A model generated the notes under the pieces. It was not told the DNA's origin. It saw nothing but the letters and a program-made list of their open reading frames with translations, and searched no databases. Shown piece after piece: positions 1-9,160 of a stretch of 25,172 nt of DNA (position 1 is its first letter; every line of letters starts with the position of its first letter). The stretch comes from Eremomyces bilateralis CBS 781.70 (lineage: Eukaryota > Ascomycota > Dothideomycetes > Eremomycetales > Eremomycetaceae), in NCBI RefSeq assembly GCF_010015585.1, contig NW_022985120.1:1-25172 (forward strand), given 5' to 3'. The translations under genes and the position numbers were made by a program.

Positions 1-61
1 CCTTCTGCCTTAGGCCGCAAGGCCACAACACACAGACTGGGCAAAGCCCAAGACTGTCACA
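1..61 (-). repeat. Partial second LTR of the left Gypsy fossil
   Basis: Matches the first 61 bases of the 188-base LTR (minus-strand TGTGACAG start at 61). It directly follows degraded gag-like sequence, so it should be the 3' LTR of the fossil, continuing outside the window. Confidence 0.8.
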
Positions 62-257
62 ACCGCAGGCGTTAAAGATGGTAGTCGGTATTGCGATCGT
101 GACGTACCTCCACGGTTTCTAGGAACCTATCGAGAGGTTAAAGCGTAAGCTGCTTTAGAGGCGTAGTAGGCCGTATAGAGTATATCGACGAACTTATTAT
201 AGTTACTAAAATTAAGACCCGCGATGGTTGTAGGGAGAATAAGTTATCGTATCTTAC

Positions 258-548
258 TGTAAGGTCACGAGATGGTTGTGGGCATAGAGTGAGATGGTCA
301 CGAGTAATAGACGAGTAGTAGACGAGTAGTAGACGAGTCAAGCGGTATAGATTGATAATATCTGTGCCTCAATACTTAGACTGATCCTTAAAGAAGGAGA
401 AGGAGAAGGGTTCAATGAAGGGTCCTCAAATAGTGGCTCCATTGTGTTACACGTGACTTAGCAGTAGCGGGGTCATGTGCAGTCCTCGAGTCTGTCAAGA
501 CTCGTTCCAAGTCTCCTGTGACTGATGGTCACGTGATCCATCCTCACA
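258..548. mobile_element. Solo LTR (291 bases) nested in the gag of the left Gypsy fossil
   Basis: The block begins TGTAAGG and ends CCTCACA (TG...CA, imperfect terminal inverted repeats) and is flanked on both sides by CTTAC (253-257 and 549-553), a 5-base target duplication. The intact gag of the right-hand copy has the uninterrupted equivalent site (GTGAG at 23439-23443 on the plus strand), so it serves as an empty-site reference. Inside are short tandem TAGTAGACGAG-like repeats (about 303-338) and a TCACGTGA palindrome. No coding sequence. The parent family (Copia or Gypsy) cannot be told from the LTR alone. Confidence 0.82.
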
Positions 549-1066
549 CTTACTACTCAGCTTTTCTTAGAGAACGTTGATTTTAGTTCGAGCATCTTAG
601 TAATCTATCTGAGCCTCGGTCTGGAGTCGTTGGTACTCTTTTATAAACTCTAGAAACGGCTTATTAACTTGCTTTAGGCGAACGAATTAAGAGTAAGTAC
701 GTTTAGCCTTATATTCGTCTCGATATCTCGAATCTAGGAAAGCTATAAATTTCTCTATATCCTGGGAAGCTGTGTTCCTGTCCCTCTATTGCGTAGTAAA
801 TAGCGCGGGTCCTCTATCGAGGAAGGCATAGATATAGGCAATTGCGGTTACGTGATTATGAGCGACAAGATGTCTATCCACTTGAATCTTGTTTTGTATA
901 TTTGCTCTCTAAACTTTGTACTTCTTCTTATCTCCCTCGAATCTCGTTAGTTTCGGGAGTTTCTGATTCCTGTCCCTAGCTAGGGTCTTAGTAGGGGTCT
1001 CTGGCTTAGCAGCTCCCTTAGGAGCGGTAGCTTCGCTTTAGACTTTTTTGGTTTACGGTGTCTCGG

Positions 1067-1254
1067 TATCATGGGCCCAAACCACGAAGGATTTGGTAAG
1101 CTGGTAACGCTGTTGAATTGCTAAAGAGAGAAGGAGAAGATCTCTCTCACTGCGATCTGCTATTTACATCTGTGGGCAAACGGTCTACCCATTCCTTCTG
1201 CCTTAGGCCGCAAGGCCACAACACACAGATTGGGCGAAGCCTAAGACTGTCACA
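1067..1254 (-). repeat. LTR of the left Gypsy fossil
   Basis: 188 bases matching the LTR at 22445-22632 almost throughout. On the minus strand it starts TGTGACAG and ends near the shared GGGCCCATGA block. Its mate is cut by the window start (1-61). The short hairpin-like GGGC-TTC-GCCC stretch near the outer end is shared by both family members, with a change in this copy. Confidence 0.88.
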
Positions 1255-2045
1255 CAAAAGTCTGAAATAGCGCATATTAGTTTTGACCTTTCTCATTCTA
1301 AGCATACCATTTCTATCAATGGTCATTTTATCGACAATAGACGTTGAGGCGAATTAGCTGAATACAACAGATCTGAGCTAACGTTGGAATCAACAGACAT
1401 GCCAAGATCGAGGAAATCTACTCCCAGCTCACCCCGGTCTGACCTAGGGTTTACCCTCTCACCGTCCCACTGGGAGGGGTTCACCAAGTGGGGAAAACTG
1501 GTTCAGTGTCAACGAATGGTCTTGGCGTCAGCTTGGCCGACCTTGTAGTCGATCACTACCCCCTGTAGTGATTGAGGGAACGGCACGCCATGGCCACTAG
1601 AACGTCGAAGTTCCTCGTACTCTTAAGACGCTGGAGGATATACGAATATATACTAATCACTCCTGCTAGGAACGATGCATGTTTATCGTGGCAATGTCAG
1701 AATAATCCATGTCAATCTATTTTCTCAAGGACATTTGTTTGTCTGGGCGTCGCTATTGACGCGAATGAGCTCCAGCTCTGAATAAATGAATGAAAACATG
1801 AGCATTCAGTATACCGCCTGATACATGTGCTCCTCTGCCGATGAGACAAATTGCTTACAGAATATCTAGGCCAAATTACCCCAAGTAGAACATCCAGGGA
1901 CTGGTTGCCAAGCTTGTTATTTGATAGAGCAATCTGCGGCTATCAATATGAAAACCTTAGCGTTTTCACCTCATTGCACTTTCTCCATCACTATACGCTA
2001 TTATCACGTTCCCACCCTCCAGATCTTGGCCATGCCACTCAATCG
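1255..2045. other. Intergenic region without a recognisable gene
   Basis: About 790 bases between the Gypsy fossil and the cutinase promoter. Short open frames occur but have no recognisable domain. One perfect hairpin (1552-1572) stands out. The rest is probably upstream regulatory sequence of the cutinase gene; no specific regulator site could be assigned. Confidence 0.6.
1552..1572. other. Small perfect hairpin
   Basis: ATCACTAC (1552-1559), a five-base loop CCCCT, then GTAGTGAT (1565-1572): 8 perfect pairs. It lies about 590 bases before the cutinase start. No function can be assigned. Confidence 0.5.
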
Positions 2046-2053
2046 TATATAAA
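2046..2053 (+). promoter_or_regulatory. TATA box of the cutinase gene
   Basis: TATATAAA lies 105 bases before the cutinase ATG and is followed by a pyrimidine-rich, CA-containing leader (about 2070-2130), the usual look of a fungal core promoter and transcription start zone. The out-of-frame ATG at 2134 in the leader would be a short upstream start if transcription begins before it. Confidence 0.6.
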
Positions 2054-2157
2054 GACTAGCTAGAGTCGTCCTGTTCTCACTTCTCACCACACAGCTCTAC
2101 TTCATTCTTTCATTTCTAACACTCTCGTTTCGTATGGTCTCTTATTTGACAGTCAAG

Positions 2158-3005
2158 ATGCGGTTCATCACTTCGATCTTTTTAGCTTCGTTGGCTGTGG
2201 CAGCCCCAGTGGATCTAGAGGCTCGCCAATTTGGTGGTGGCTTGTTCGGTGGTGGTGGTCTCGGTGGCGGAGCAGGAGGTTGCGCTGAGGTTATCTTCAT
2301 GTTTGCACGTGGTTCAACTGAGCCCCCAACCATGGTAAGAAGCTTTTCTTCTTTGGAACCAGGGGAAGAAGAAACTGACGGAAATAATAGGGCATATTGA
2401 TTGGACCCCCTCTTGAGCGAGCCTTGGAGAGGCAAATCCCCAGCCTTAAGACCGTCGGTATCAACTACGACGCTGCTATCATGGACAACGTGTCCCGCGG
2501 TGGTACAACTGCAAAGCAGATCAATACTGCCACTCAGGCCTTCAACCAGCAAATGTCGCAGTGCCCTGACGCAATCTTCGTCGCCAGCGGCTACTCTCAA
2601 GGCGCCGCTCTCATGCACCGAACCATTGAGAAGATGCCTCAGGCGCAGAAGGACCGCATCGCCGCCGTCGTCCTCTATGGTGACACCCAGAACCAGGAGG
2701 ACAATGGCCAGATCCCCAACTTCCCCCGTGAGAAGGTCAAGATCTTCTGCAACGCCTCCGATGGCGTCTGCGGCCGCAGCCTGACGGTCAACGCTGGCCA
2801 CTTGTCGTACTCTGGTGATATCCAACCCGGTGCGCAGTTCCTCGCCCAGGGTGTCCAAAGGCTCAAGCAAGGTGGCGGTGTCTCTTCTAGTGGCTCTACT
2901 GCTTCGACATCTGGCAGCCTTGGTGGGCTTGGATCAGGCGGTCTCGGTAGCCTCTTCGGAGGCAGCTCTGGCGGCTTCGGTGGCATTTTCGGTCGCCGCT
3001 CTTAA
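2158..3005 (+). CDS. Secreted cutinase (serine esterase, cutinase family)
   Basis: Two exons (2158-2334 and 2391-3005) encode 263 residues; the intron (2335-2390, 56 bases, GTAAGA...TAG) falls after Met59, inside the conserved stretch after ARGSTEP. The product would hydrolyse ester bonds of plant cutin outside the cell. Residues 1-16 form a signal peptide (hydrophobic ITSIFLASLAVAA), followed by a likely pro-region. Family hallmarks: ARGSTEP (50-56), nucleophile Ser128 in GYSQG, Asp183 in SDGVCG and His196 in AGHLSY. Cys42, Cys117, Cys179 and Cys186 fit the two conserved disulfides. Unusual are a glycine/phenylalanine-rich segment before the core (25-41) and a glycine/serine-rich tail (about 219-260), which make it longer than the usual 200-230 residues; the tail ends without a hydrophobic GPI signal. 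Start chosen because it gives the signal peptide; the ATG at 2134 is in another frame. The catalytic core looks intact. Confidence 0.95.
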
Positions 3006-3518
3006 GGGAGAAGCTACCGCTTCTGCATCCTTCCAAATGGCACGGCAATTGCGCCATTTTCGCATGCGTTGCGCTGAAGTGTAGTGCCGCATATGTACTT
3101 GAAGGCAACGGAACTACGCAGGTATAAGCCATTTACCTCACTAGCGCGCCAGAATCCTTAGCAATACAATATCTTTGTGTGAATGAATGCCAGTGTGTTC
3201 TGTAAGCAGCTGAGACTGCGCATTCTGTAACTGGATGTGGCTGCCTGTAGTAAAGGATGAGAAAACCCTGTCCGGAATTGGCCTCTTTTACTAGCGATTT
3301 CGCTGCAATTCCTAACTCCTGGTGGAGATATGGTTATGGAGAGACTACCCAGCTCTGAGCTTTTAATCTGTGTATGTAATGTAGAAGTATTGATACGTCA
3401 TTGATTGATCTATCTAGGAGTATGGGAGGCCTCGGAGGAATAGGAGGTAACCACACATGATACTAGCCGTATTGGGATGTCACCTGATTCCCAACCTCTA
3501 GGGGTTTACCTCAGCAAG

Positions 3519-3602
3519 CTCAGGCTATTTATTATCGTGCCTGAGGCAACAAACCGCACTATACCTAATCGGTAAATGCAGTTCTCAAATAAATAGCCTG
3601 AG
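3519..3602. repeat. 15-base perfect inverted repeat (stem-loop, 54-base loop)
   Basis: CTCAGGCTATTTATT (3519-3533) is exactly the reverse complement of the sequence at 3588-3602. The whole unit is 84 bases. No clear target duplication flanks it, so it could be a tiny MITE-like relic, a 3'-end structure, or chance; I favour a relic but weakly. Confidence 0.5.
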
Positions 3603-4044
3603 GATCCTGTCAATGACGCGCACTGGCTGTTCGATAATTTGTATGCGTTTTTCAGGATTTTGGAAAATCTCACTTTTGGATATTCTTCAATAACAACACG
3701 AGGACTTATTGGATTTGCCCTCAAATTCACTGGGCTGTGCAGCAGGGTTTACTTTATCTGGAAATTGAATCTTTTTCCACTCCCGATGTGTGATAGATCA
3801 GAGCAGTAGGGCGCAGGGGGCTACTAAAATATCTGGTAAAAGAGACGACGGCATCTACAAAACAGCCTTAGATATTCCAAGCAATTTAAATAAGGGGTTT
3901 ATAGGAAGTTGCGTTTAGAAGGCGAGCGCATCCTCGGAATCGAGCATGAGTAGGGCAGTCCAAATGAGCTCATCTGGATTAAATGATGAATTACGGAGGG
4001 GTCTCATAAAAGGTGGCAGTAATGGGCCCGTGCGTTTCTGATTC

Positions 4045-4071
4045 AGCATGATGAGTCATCATGCTGAGTCA
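4045..4071. promoter_or_regulatory. Palindrome containing TGAGTCA (Gcn4/AP-1-type) sites
   Basis: AGCATGATGA-G-TCATCATGCT (4045-4065) is a 21-base perfect palindrome around a central G, holding TGAGTCA at 4052-4058; a second TGAGTCA follows at 4065-4071. This heptamer is the known core site of fungal bZIP regulators of the Gcn4/CPC1 type. It lies about 1 kb upstream of the NLR start and 1 kb downstream of the cutinase, so its target is unclear. Confidence 0.35.
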
Positions 4072-4685
4072 TGTAACCTGCCTTCTTTATGAAGAATTCA
4101 GGATTGAAGCTACGTATATACACGTCCATTCCTGCTATGGTTTGGTCATTTAGGTGATGGAAATGTTGATTACAAGACTATATACAGTTGGAGCGAGCTA
4201 TACGAATGGGTAGAATCTACAAATACCGATGTGGGTGCCTCAGGCACTTACATTTGGGTAATGCTATACCCAATTGGGCTAGTGTGATGGATCAGAGGTC
4301 CGCAGACCTGGATGCCTTGTGGCCCTGTGGCCCGTTTGCTCTGTAAACACCAGAACAGATAAACGCCTCGCACACCTTAGATAGATTCCTCCTTCATAGC
4401 AACAATTCAATGTTTGCCTCACGATTGGAGATTCCCGACAGTGAGACTCTTACAGCTAGTATTTATAAGGGCATTTATGGGCGCTAGGGCTAAATCGGGT
4501 TAGATTTCATGAAGACTTTATGAGGACGGCGTGCCCTAAGCATGAGTACATGAGACATGAGTAAGCGTTGAAAACGCACGAGCCACGGGCACGGATATGT
4601 CGAAATTACAGGCATAATTACGCCACAGGGGACGTTTTACTCATCTCCTACCCCGCTTGTGTGCCACATTCCTTACCCCTTTCCT

Positions 4686-4692
4686 TATATAA
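4686..4692 (+). promoter_or_regulatory. Possible TATA box of the NLR gene
   Basis: TATATAA lies about 400 bases before the NLR start codon. If used, the transcript would have a long leader, perhaps with a leader intron (CTAAT followed by CTATAG at about 4862-4876). A weaker TATAATA-like stretch lies nearer, at about 5024. Confidence 0.3.
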
Positions 4693-5087
4693 GCCATGCT
4701 GTTTTCCACTAGATATGGACCTAGAAAGCCCGAGTTTAAATTCCGCTTGCTTTCCTCTAGTGTAGAGGCTATCAATACATCGGATTTGAGGCTGGATATT
4801 GATGTGGTTTGACCATCTCGTCCCTATGCATGATCTGAAAGCATCTTACTGACCAATCGCCCTAATTCTTCTATAGGATCGATTTCCCAGAGGGTGTCAG
4901 AGAAACCTGTCGCCTCTTCATTCCTCAAAGGCACTCAGCTGTCCTGAACTACGATGATTGCTTTATAACAGGAGGCAACGTCTCGATTAACTCTGCATGT
5001 TGAGTAGAGAGATATAGAACCAGTTATAATACGGTCCTGAATCATCCAAACCAAGCAAAACAAGAAGCGTGAGACCCTCAGCTCAGT

Positions 5088-8000
5088 ATGCACGAGGCCA
5101 ACGACCGAGAGGTTCTCCGATGGCTTACGCAAGAGGACCCTTATACAAAACAACATCAGGTGGCATCGAAACGGTCTGCTGGTACCGGTAGATGGTTTCT
5201 AGATTCGCCCAAATTCAAGCGATGGTTGGCCGATGAGAAGCAGACTTTGTTCTGCCCTGGTCTTCCAGGCTCAGGAAAGACTGTCATCACTTCCATGGTT
5301 GTAGATACACTCGACGATACGTTTCAGGCCGACTTCACCATTGGTATCGCGTTTTATTATTGCAGTTTTCAGAGAGATTATCAACAGCTAGAAGAGCTCC
5401 TTAGAAGTCTTTTACTCCAACTGGGATGCCGCATGCCCTCACTACCAAACGCTTTGCTAGACCTTTACCAAAACCATGGGGCTAGATCAACACGCCCCTC
5501 AGTTGCAGAGCTTTTTGACGTTCTGGCTTCCATCGTCGCTGCTATGTCGAAGGTTTACATTGTCATTGATGCACTGGATGAGATGTCTAGTTCCCATCGA
5601 CGTGAGCTCCTCTTAGGACTCTTCACGCTTCAAAACAATTCTTCGGCCAACCTGTTTGCAACTTCACGCTTTATTCCCAACATCGTCAGCAGATTCAAGG
5701 GAACCCCGTCCCTGGAAATTGGTGGTACGGATACAGAGAGTGATCTGATTCAATACATGGACCAGCGTATACGCAAGCTACCCGCATTTGTTCAGCAAAG
5801 TCCAGAGCTTCAGGACAAGATCAAGACATCAGTCCTTAAGGCATCAAATGGAATGTAAGTATATTCGTGCACGGCTCAGCCGGCTTACTGACTTCCTTTA
5901 GGTTCTTACCTGCGAGGCTGCAATTCGAAGAGCTTGCAAGCAAAAGGACTCTGACGGCATTAAATGCCGCGATAACATCAGTACCCGAGGCATTGGACGA
6001 ACTTTACAGGAAGATTATGAGAAGAATTGAGAACCTGCCCCAAGAGGAAAGGCACCTTGCGAAAAAGGCTCTATCATGGCTCACCCTCGCAGAAAGACCC
6101 CTGAAAGAAGCCGAGCTTCGACATGCACTTGGAGTAGAAGAGGGCTCATCTACATTTGATGTTAAAAAGGTTCCAGAAACCGAAGATATCGTTACCCTGT
6201 GTGAGGGCTTCGTCACGTATGGAGAGACTGACGAAACCTTGGGTTTACTCCACATGTCAGTCTATGATTATCTCCAGGCATCCATGCATGAGTGGGGTCC
6301 AGATGCTAGAGCAACCGTCGCGACAGGTTGTATAACCTACCTTGCCTTTAACATCTTCCATGCTGGCTTCTGCAAAAGCGATGAAGAGTTCGAGTCAAGG
6401 CTACGAAACTTCCCTCTATACCACTACGCTGCTCGGCATTGGGGCAATCATCTTCATGGGATATCACCTCTGCCAAAAAACGAAATCTGCTCCTTTCTGA
6501 TGGACCAAGATAAGGTGGATTCTGCTAGTCAGGCAATGCTGGTTTCTGAAGATAATTCGTTGCAGCGGAACTATAGCCAAGGAGTAGCAAAGCAAGTGAC
6601 TGGGCTTCACCTTGCGGCATATTTTGGGCTGGAACTTGTAATAGAATTGCTAGTTGCGGAAGGTCAAAGCCCAGCTTCAAAGGATTCAGATGGTCGGACC
6701 CCATTGTGGCGTGCCACAGAAGAAAACCATGTGGAAGCAATGCGACTGCTAAGTCCCATGGATCGAACGACATTTATCATGATGTTAGCAAGGGGAGAGA
6801 AAGCTCTCACCGGCTCACTACTCCAGGCTGCAGGTCCAAGCATCAGGGATTTGCGGTTGAGGACGGCCTTACATATTGGTGTACTTCACAGCGATACAGA
6901 CATAATGGAGCAGGCACTCCGGTGCGGAGGAGACATCAATGCTAAGGATGGAGATGGAAATGCTCCGATCCAGCTGGCTTTGCAAGAAAAGAAAACTCAA
7001 GCCGTAGACTGGCTGCTTAATAAGGGTGCTCAGGCTGCGGACATCACCACTGAGAACTGGTTACAAGGTTACGGAAAACAGAAATCGGCCATCGTGAAGC
7101 TTTCTGGTGATAAATCGGGGCCAAAGGAAGTAACCTTTCTTACACTAGAGCAGTTCACAACAGAGATCACACTCTATCCTAACGAACAGAAACGGTTGTT
7201 GTAAGTCGTACCCCTTTATTCGCTCATTAAACCCCGTGTCCACGACTGACTTCGACTGACTAGTATTTTCAATAGCAGTTCCTCTTGGCCAGTGGAAGCC
7301 TCCCTGGATCCGCAATGCTGCCCACAAGACAGATTGATGCACTTCAAACGCTCGCTCGTGAAAGAACTAGTGTATCGCCACTCAATAATAGCATTAGTTC
7401 CTATCCCAGGCAATGTTAAAGAGGACAAACTGTTCAAATGGAGTGAAGGAGAGCTGAGAATAGCTTGGACCATGAAAATGCTTCCAGATTCCAGTGGTAA
7501 GGACAGTTGGACATCACAAGATCATTTCAGCACCCTTCCAGCTGGCTCGATTCCTGACAGTGGTGCGGCATTCGTCGAGACTTTGGTTCACGTTGTGACG
7601 AGAAAATGGTTAGAGCTCTGTGACTGCATAGATAGCCACTTGATTCGCTGTGTAGGTCTTATCCGCTTCAAGTTTAACATTAAAGACTATTTAGTTTACA
7701 GAGCCGCTAACATTTCATAGCGTCCCGATGTCCTCAATGCGAATGGAGGAGATCCTTATCTCATCGTCAGTCTTTTAGAAGACGCGAATACCTGGATCAA
7801 CCTACGTCACTTACTCAATAATCAGGTCGAAGATGTCAGAGTATTTCGTGTGGACTATGATAAGTATGGCTATAAAGATGAAGCCATTAACAGACTTACA
7901 CAGATCGCCGAAAACTTTGTACAGGTTGTTGATCTTAGGATCACTAAACTTGATAGAAGTTCATCTGAACTTATACAGCTGGTAAGATGCGCTGTTAATG

Positions 8001-8596
8001 CGATGCCGAGGGAAGGGCTCTTCCTTTCCGTGACTACATGCGAGGCATACATTCACTTAAACTGAGTCGAACTGCTTACGACTCATTAGGAGTTCAATCT
8101 TACCTCCATTCGAGAGGCTCAAAAGTCAACTACCCTTAATCGCGATATGAGCCGTCTCTCGCGGATCACCGTAAGAAGTCTACGTGTTACATCGTTTGCT
8201 ATCTTTTCTGACCTTATAGTTTGTATTCCTTCCACTCCTCTTTATATCTGTACGTGTTTCTCGGCAAAGTTTTACACGTCCTATTTTAGATCCTAATTTG
8301 AGACAGGGATTGTTCGGCATGAATGTTGATGTCCTCAAGGTGAACCCGCCTTGGTGGTGGTATATAGTGTTTGCGGTTGTGGCACTGGCCTTGACAATGA
8401 CCGTTTGGATCATCTTCAAGCGATACCCAAATGTACGTAGGCCTTGTATTTCGAGAGTTCTCTTGTGGTCATACGCTGATAGATTTGTCAATAGTTAGAA
8501 GACAGGATAGAGAAGTCGTTTGCGTGGCTTGTTGGGTCTCAAACGCCCCATGACGTCGAGAGAGGGTTTTGGCCGAAGGAAAAGAAGAAAATTAAT
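5088..8596 (+). CDS. NACHT NLR-type receptor with ankyrin-like repeats and C-terminal CorA-like membrane domain
   Basis: Eight exons by splice signals and frame: 5088-5854, 5902-7200, 7276-7651, 7721-7981, 8090-8170, 8220-8249, 8307-8432, 8495-8596, giving 1,013 residues. Domains in order: a lead-in with WLTQEDPYTKQH and GTGRWFLDS (9-41), typical just before fungal NACHT domains; NACHT with P-loop GLPGSGKT (58-65), Walker B VYIVIDALDE (156-165) and NLFATSRF (188-195); winged-helix-like region (about 260-390); ankyrin-like repeats (about 489-640); then a CorA-type region (about 690-1013) with an amphipathic helix, EAQKSTTLNRDMSRLSRIT, TM1 FVFLPLLFIS, the GMN signature (942-944) and TM2 (954-975). 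NACHT ATPases act as oligomerising switches in fungal non-self recognition; CorA proteins are magnesium channels. Ion conduction is not shown. No HET, patatin or other effector domain lies before NACHT; an upstream exon ending at the CTCAG just before the ATG is possible, since an in-frame TGA (5070) bars simple extension. The exon model is inferred from GT/AG sites and family resemblance. Confidence 0.85.
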
Positions 8597-9160
8597 TGAG
8601 AGTGACTTAACTAATCTCTGATATCAAATTTCTTTGACACGGTCTAGATGCGCAAGGTCTGCGATTACCAAGTGCCTGGAGGAACGAAGTGCCTGGAGGA
8701 ACGAAGTTCCGTAAGGTCTTTGGTCGCACGAGGGGAGACAACAAACTTTGCCTTGAGGAACTCAAGGTGCCTTGAGGAACTCAAGGTTTATGCCGCCCTT
8801 TTCCAACGGTACCAAATTTCACGTGATTTTCACGGGTTTTGACCAAATCACGTGTGTTTCACGTGATACGTCACGTGACCCGATTTTCTTTGTGCCGTCA
8901 TTTTCTTTGTGCCTAATATAGCAAATCGAATCTGGAATAAGGGCACAAGGCCACAAGGCACCAATGTATGTAATTAGTCAGCCCAGGTAGTTCCCCACAT
9001 GGGCCTCGCCGAGAGGCTTGACGGGCGTATGAATCTCTCTCTCTCTCTAATCTTGAATAATAATATATGTCCTCCGCTTCGGTCCTAGATCCGCCCAGGT
9101 TCGCTGCTTTCCTCTCCGAACACTAGTTCAGTTACTCTGATGACTATTACTCGGTACATT
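8597..9160. other. NLR 3' flank and left terminal region of Helitron copy 1
   Basis: The first 75 bases are NLR 3' flank. From 8672 the sequence is Helitron end: two tandem 17-base units GTGCCTGGAGGAACGAA (8672-8705), a GAAC-GAA-GTTC hairpin (about 8700-8710), two tandem 19-base units TGCCTTGAGGAACTCAAGG (8749-8786), each a CTTGAG-GAA-CTCAAG hairpin, and a run of CACGTG motifs (about 8820-8880). The same GTGCCTGGAGGAACG...GTTCCGTAAGG block recurs at 21836, and its inverse near the right ends (18722, 21717). A CT dinucleotide run lies at about 9033-9047. No gene seen. Confidence 0.7.

Larger units (their letters stand above)
1..1254 (-). mobile_element. Gypsy-type LTR retrotransposon fossil, shortened and degraded
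   Basis: Read on the minus strand this stretch matches the Gypsy element at the right end of the window: an LTR (1254 down to 1067), then gag-like sequence, then the start of a second LTR (61 down to 1) that runs off the window. The internal part is far shorter than in the right-hand copy and no pol sequence is seen, so it is a deletion derivative or a recombined remnant. It is broken, with many breaks (clearly more than ten). Differences from the right-hand copy are mostly C to T at CpA and G to A at TpG, the RIP pattern, so it looks older or more heavily RIPed. A separate solo LTR sits inside it at 258-548. Family membership is clear from matching LTR and gag sequence; the far end is not visible. 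Confidence 0.88.
3006..5087. other. Long intergenic region, no convincing gene
   Basis: About 2.1 kb between the cutinase and the NLR gene. The open frames here (for example 3506-3730 minus and 4568-4765 plus) are short and show no recognisable domain or splice context. It must hold the 3' UTR of the cutinase and the promoter of the NLR gene. Distinct features are an inverted repeat at 3519-3602, a palindrome with TGAGTCA sites at 4045-4071 and a TATA-like box at 4686-4692. AT content is higher than in the neighbouring Helitron. Confidence 0.6.

Noticed and set aside
1572-2063. Two short plus-strand open frames before the cutinase
   Set aside because: They lie in the promoter region, lack domains and splice partners, and the second one runs into the TATA box.
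2142-2870. Minus-strand open frame of 242 codons across the cutinase gene
   Set aside because: It is antisense to the cutinase exons and ignores the intron; its length comes from the GC-rich codon use of the real gene.
4568-4765. Short plus-strand open frame upstream of the NLR gene as an N-terminal exon
   Set aside because: No donor site in frame leads convincingly to the NACHT exon and the peptide resembles no NLR effector domain.
7292-8065. Open frames after the ankyrin part as separate small genes
   Set aside because: Each is bounded by good GT...AG introns that keep the frame with the NACHT protein and lead into the CorA-like region, so they are exons of one gene.
8180-8491. Minus-strand open frame of 103 codons
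   Set aside because: It overlaps the CorA-like exons on the other strand and has no recognisable features.
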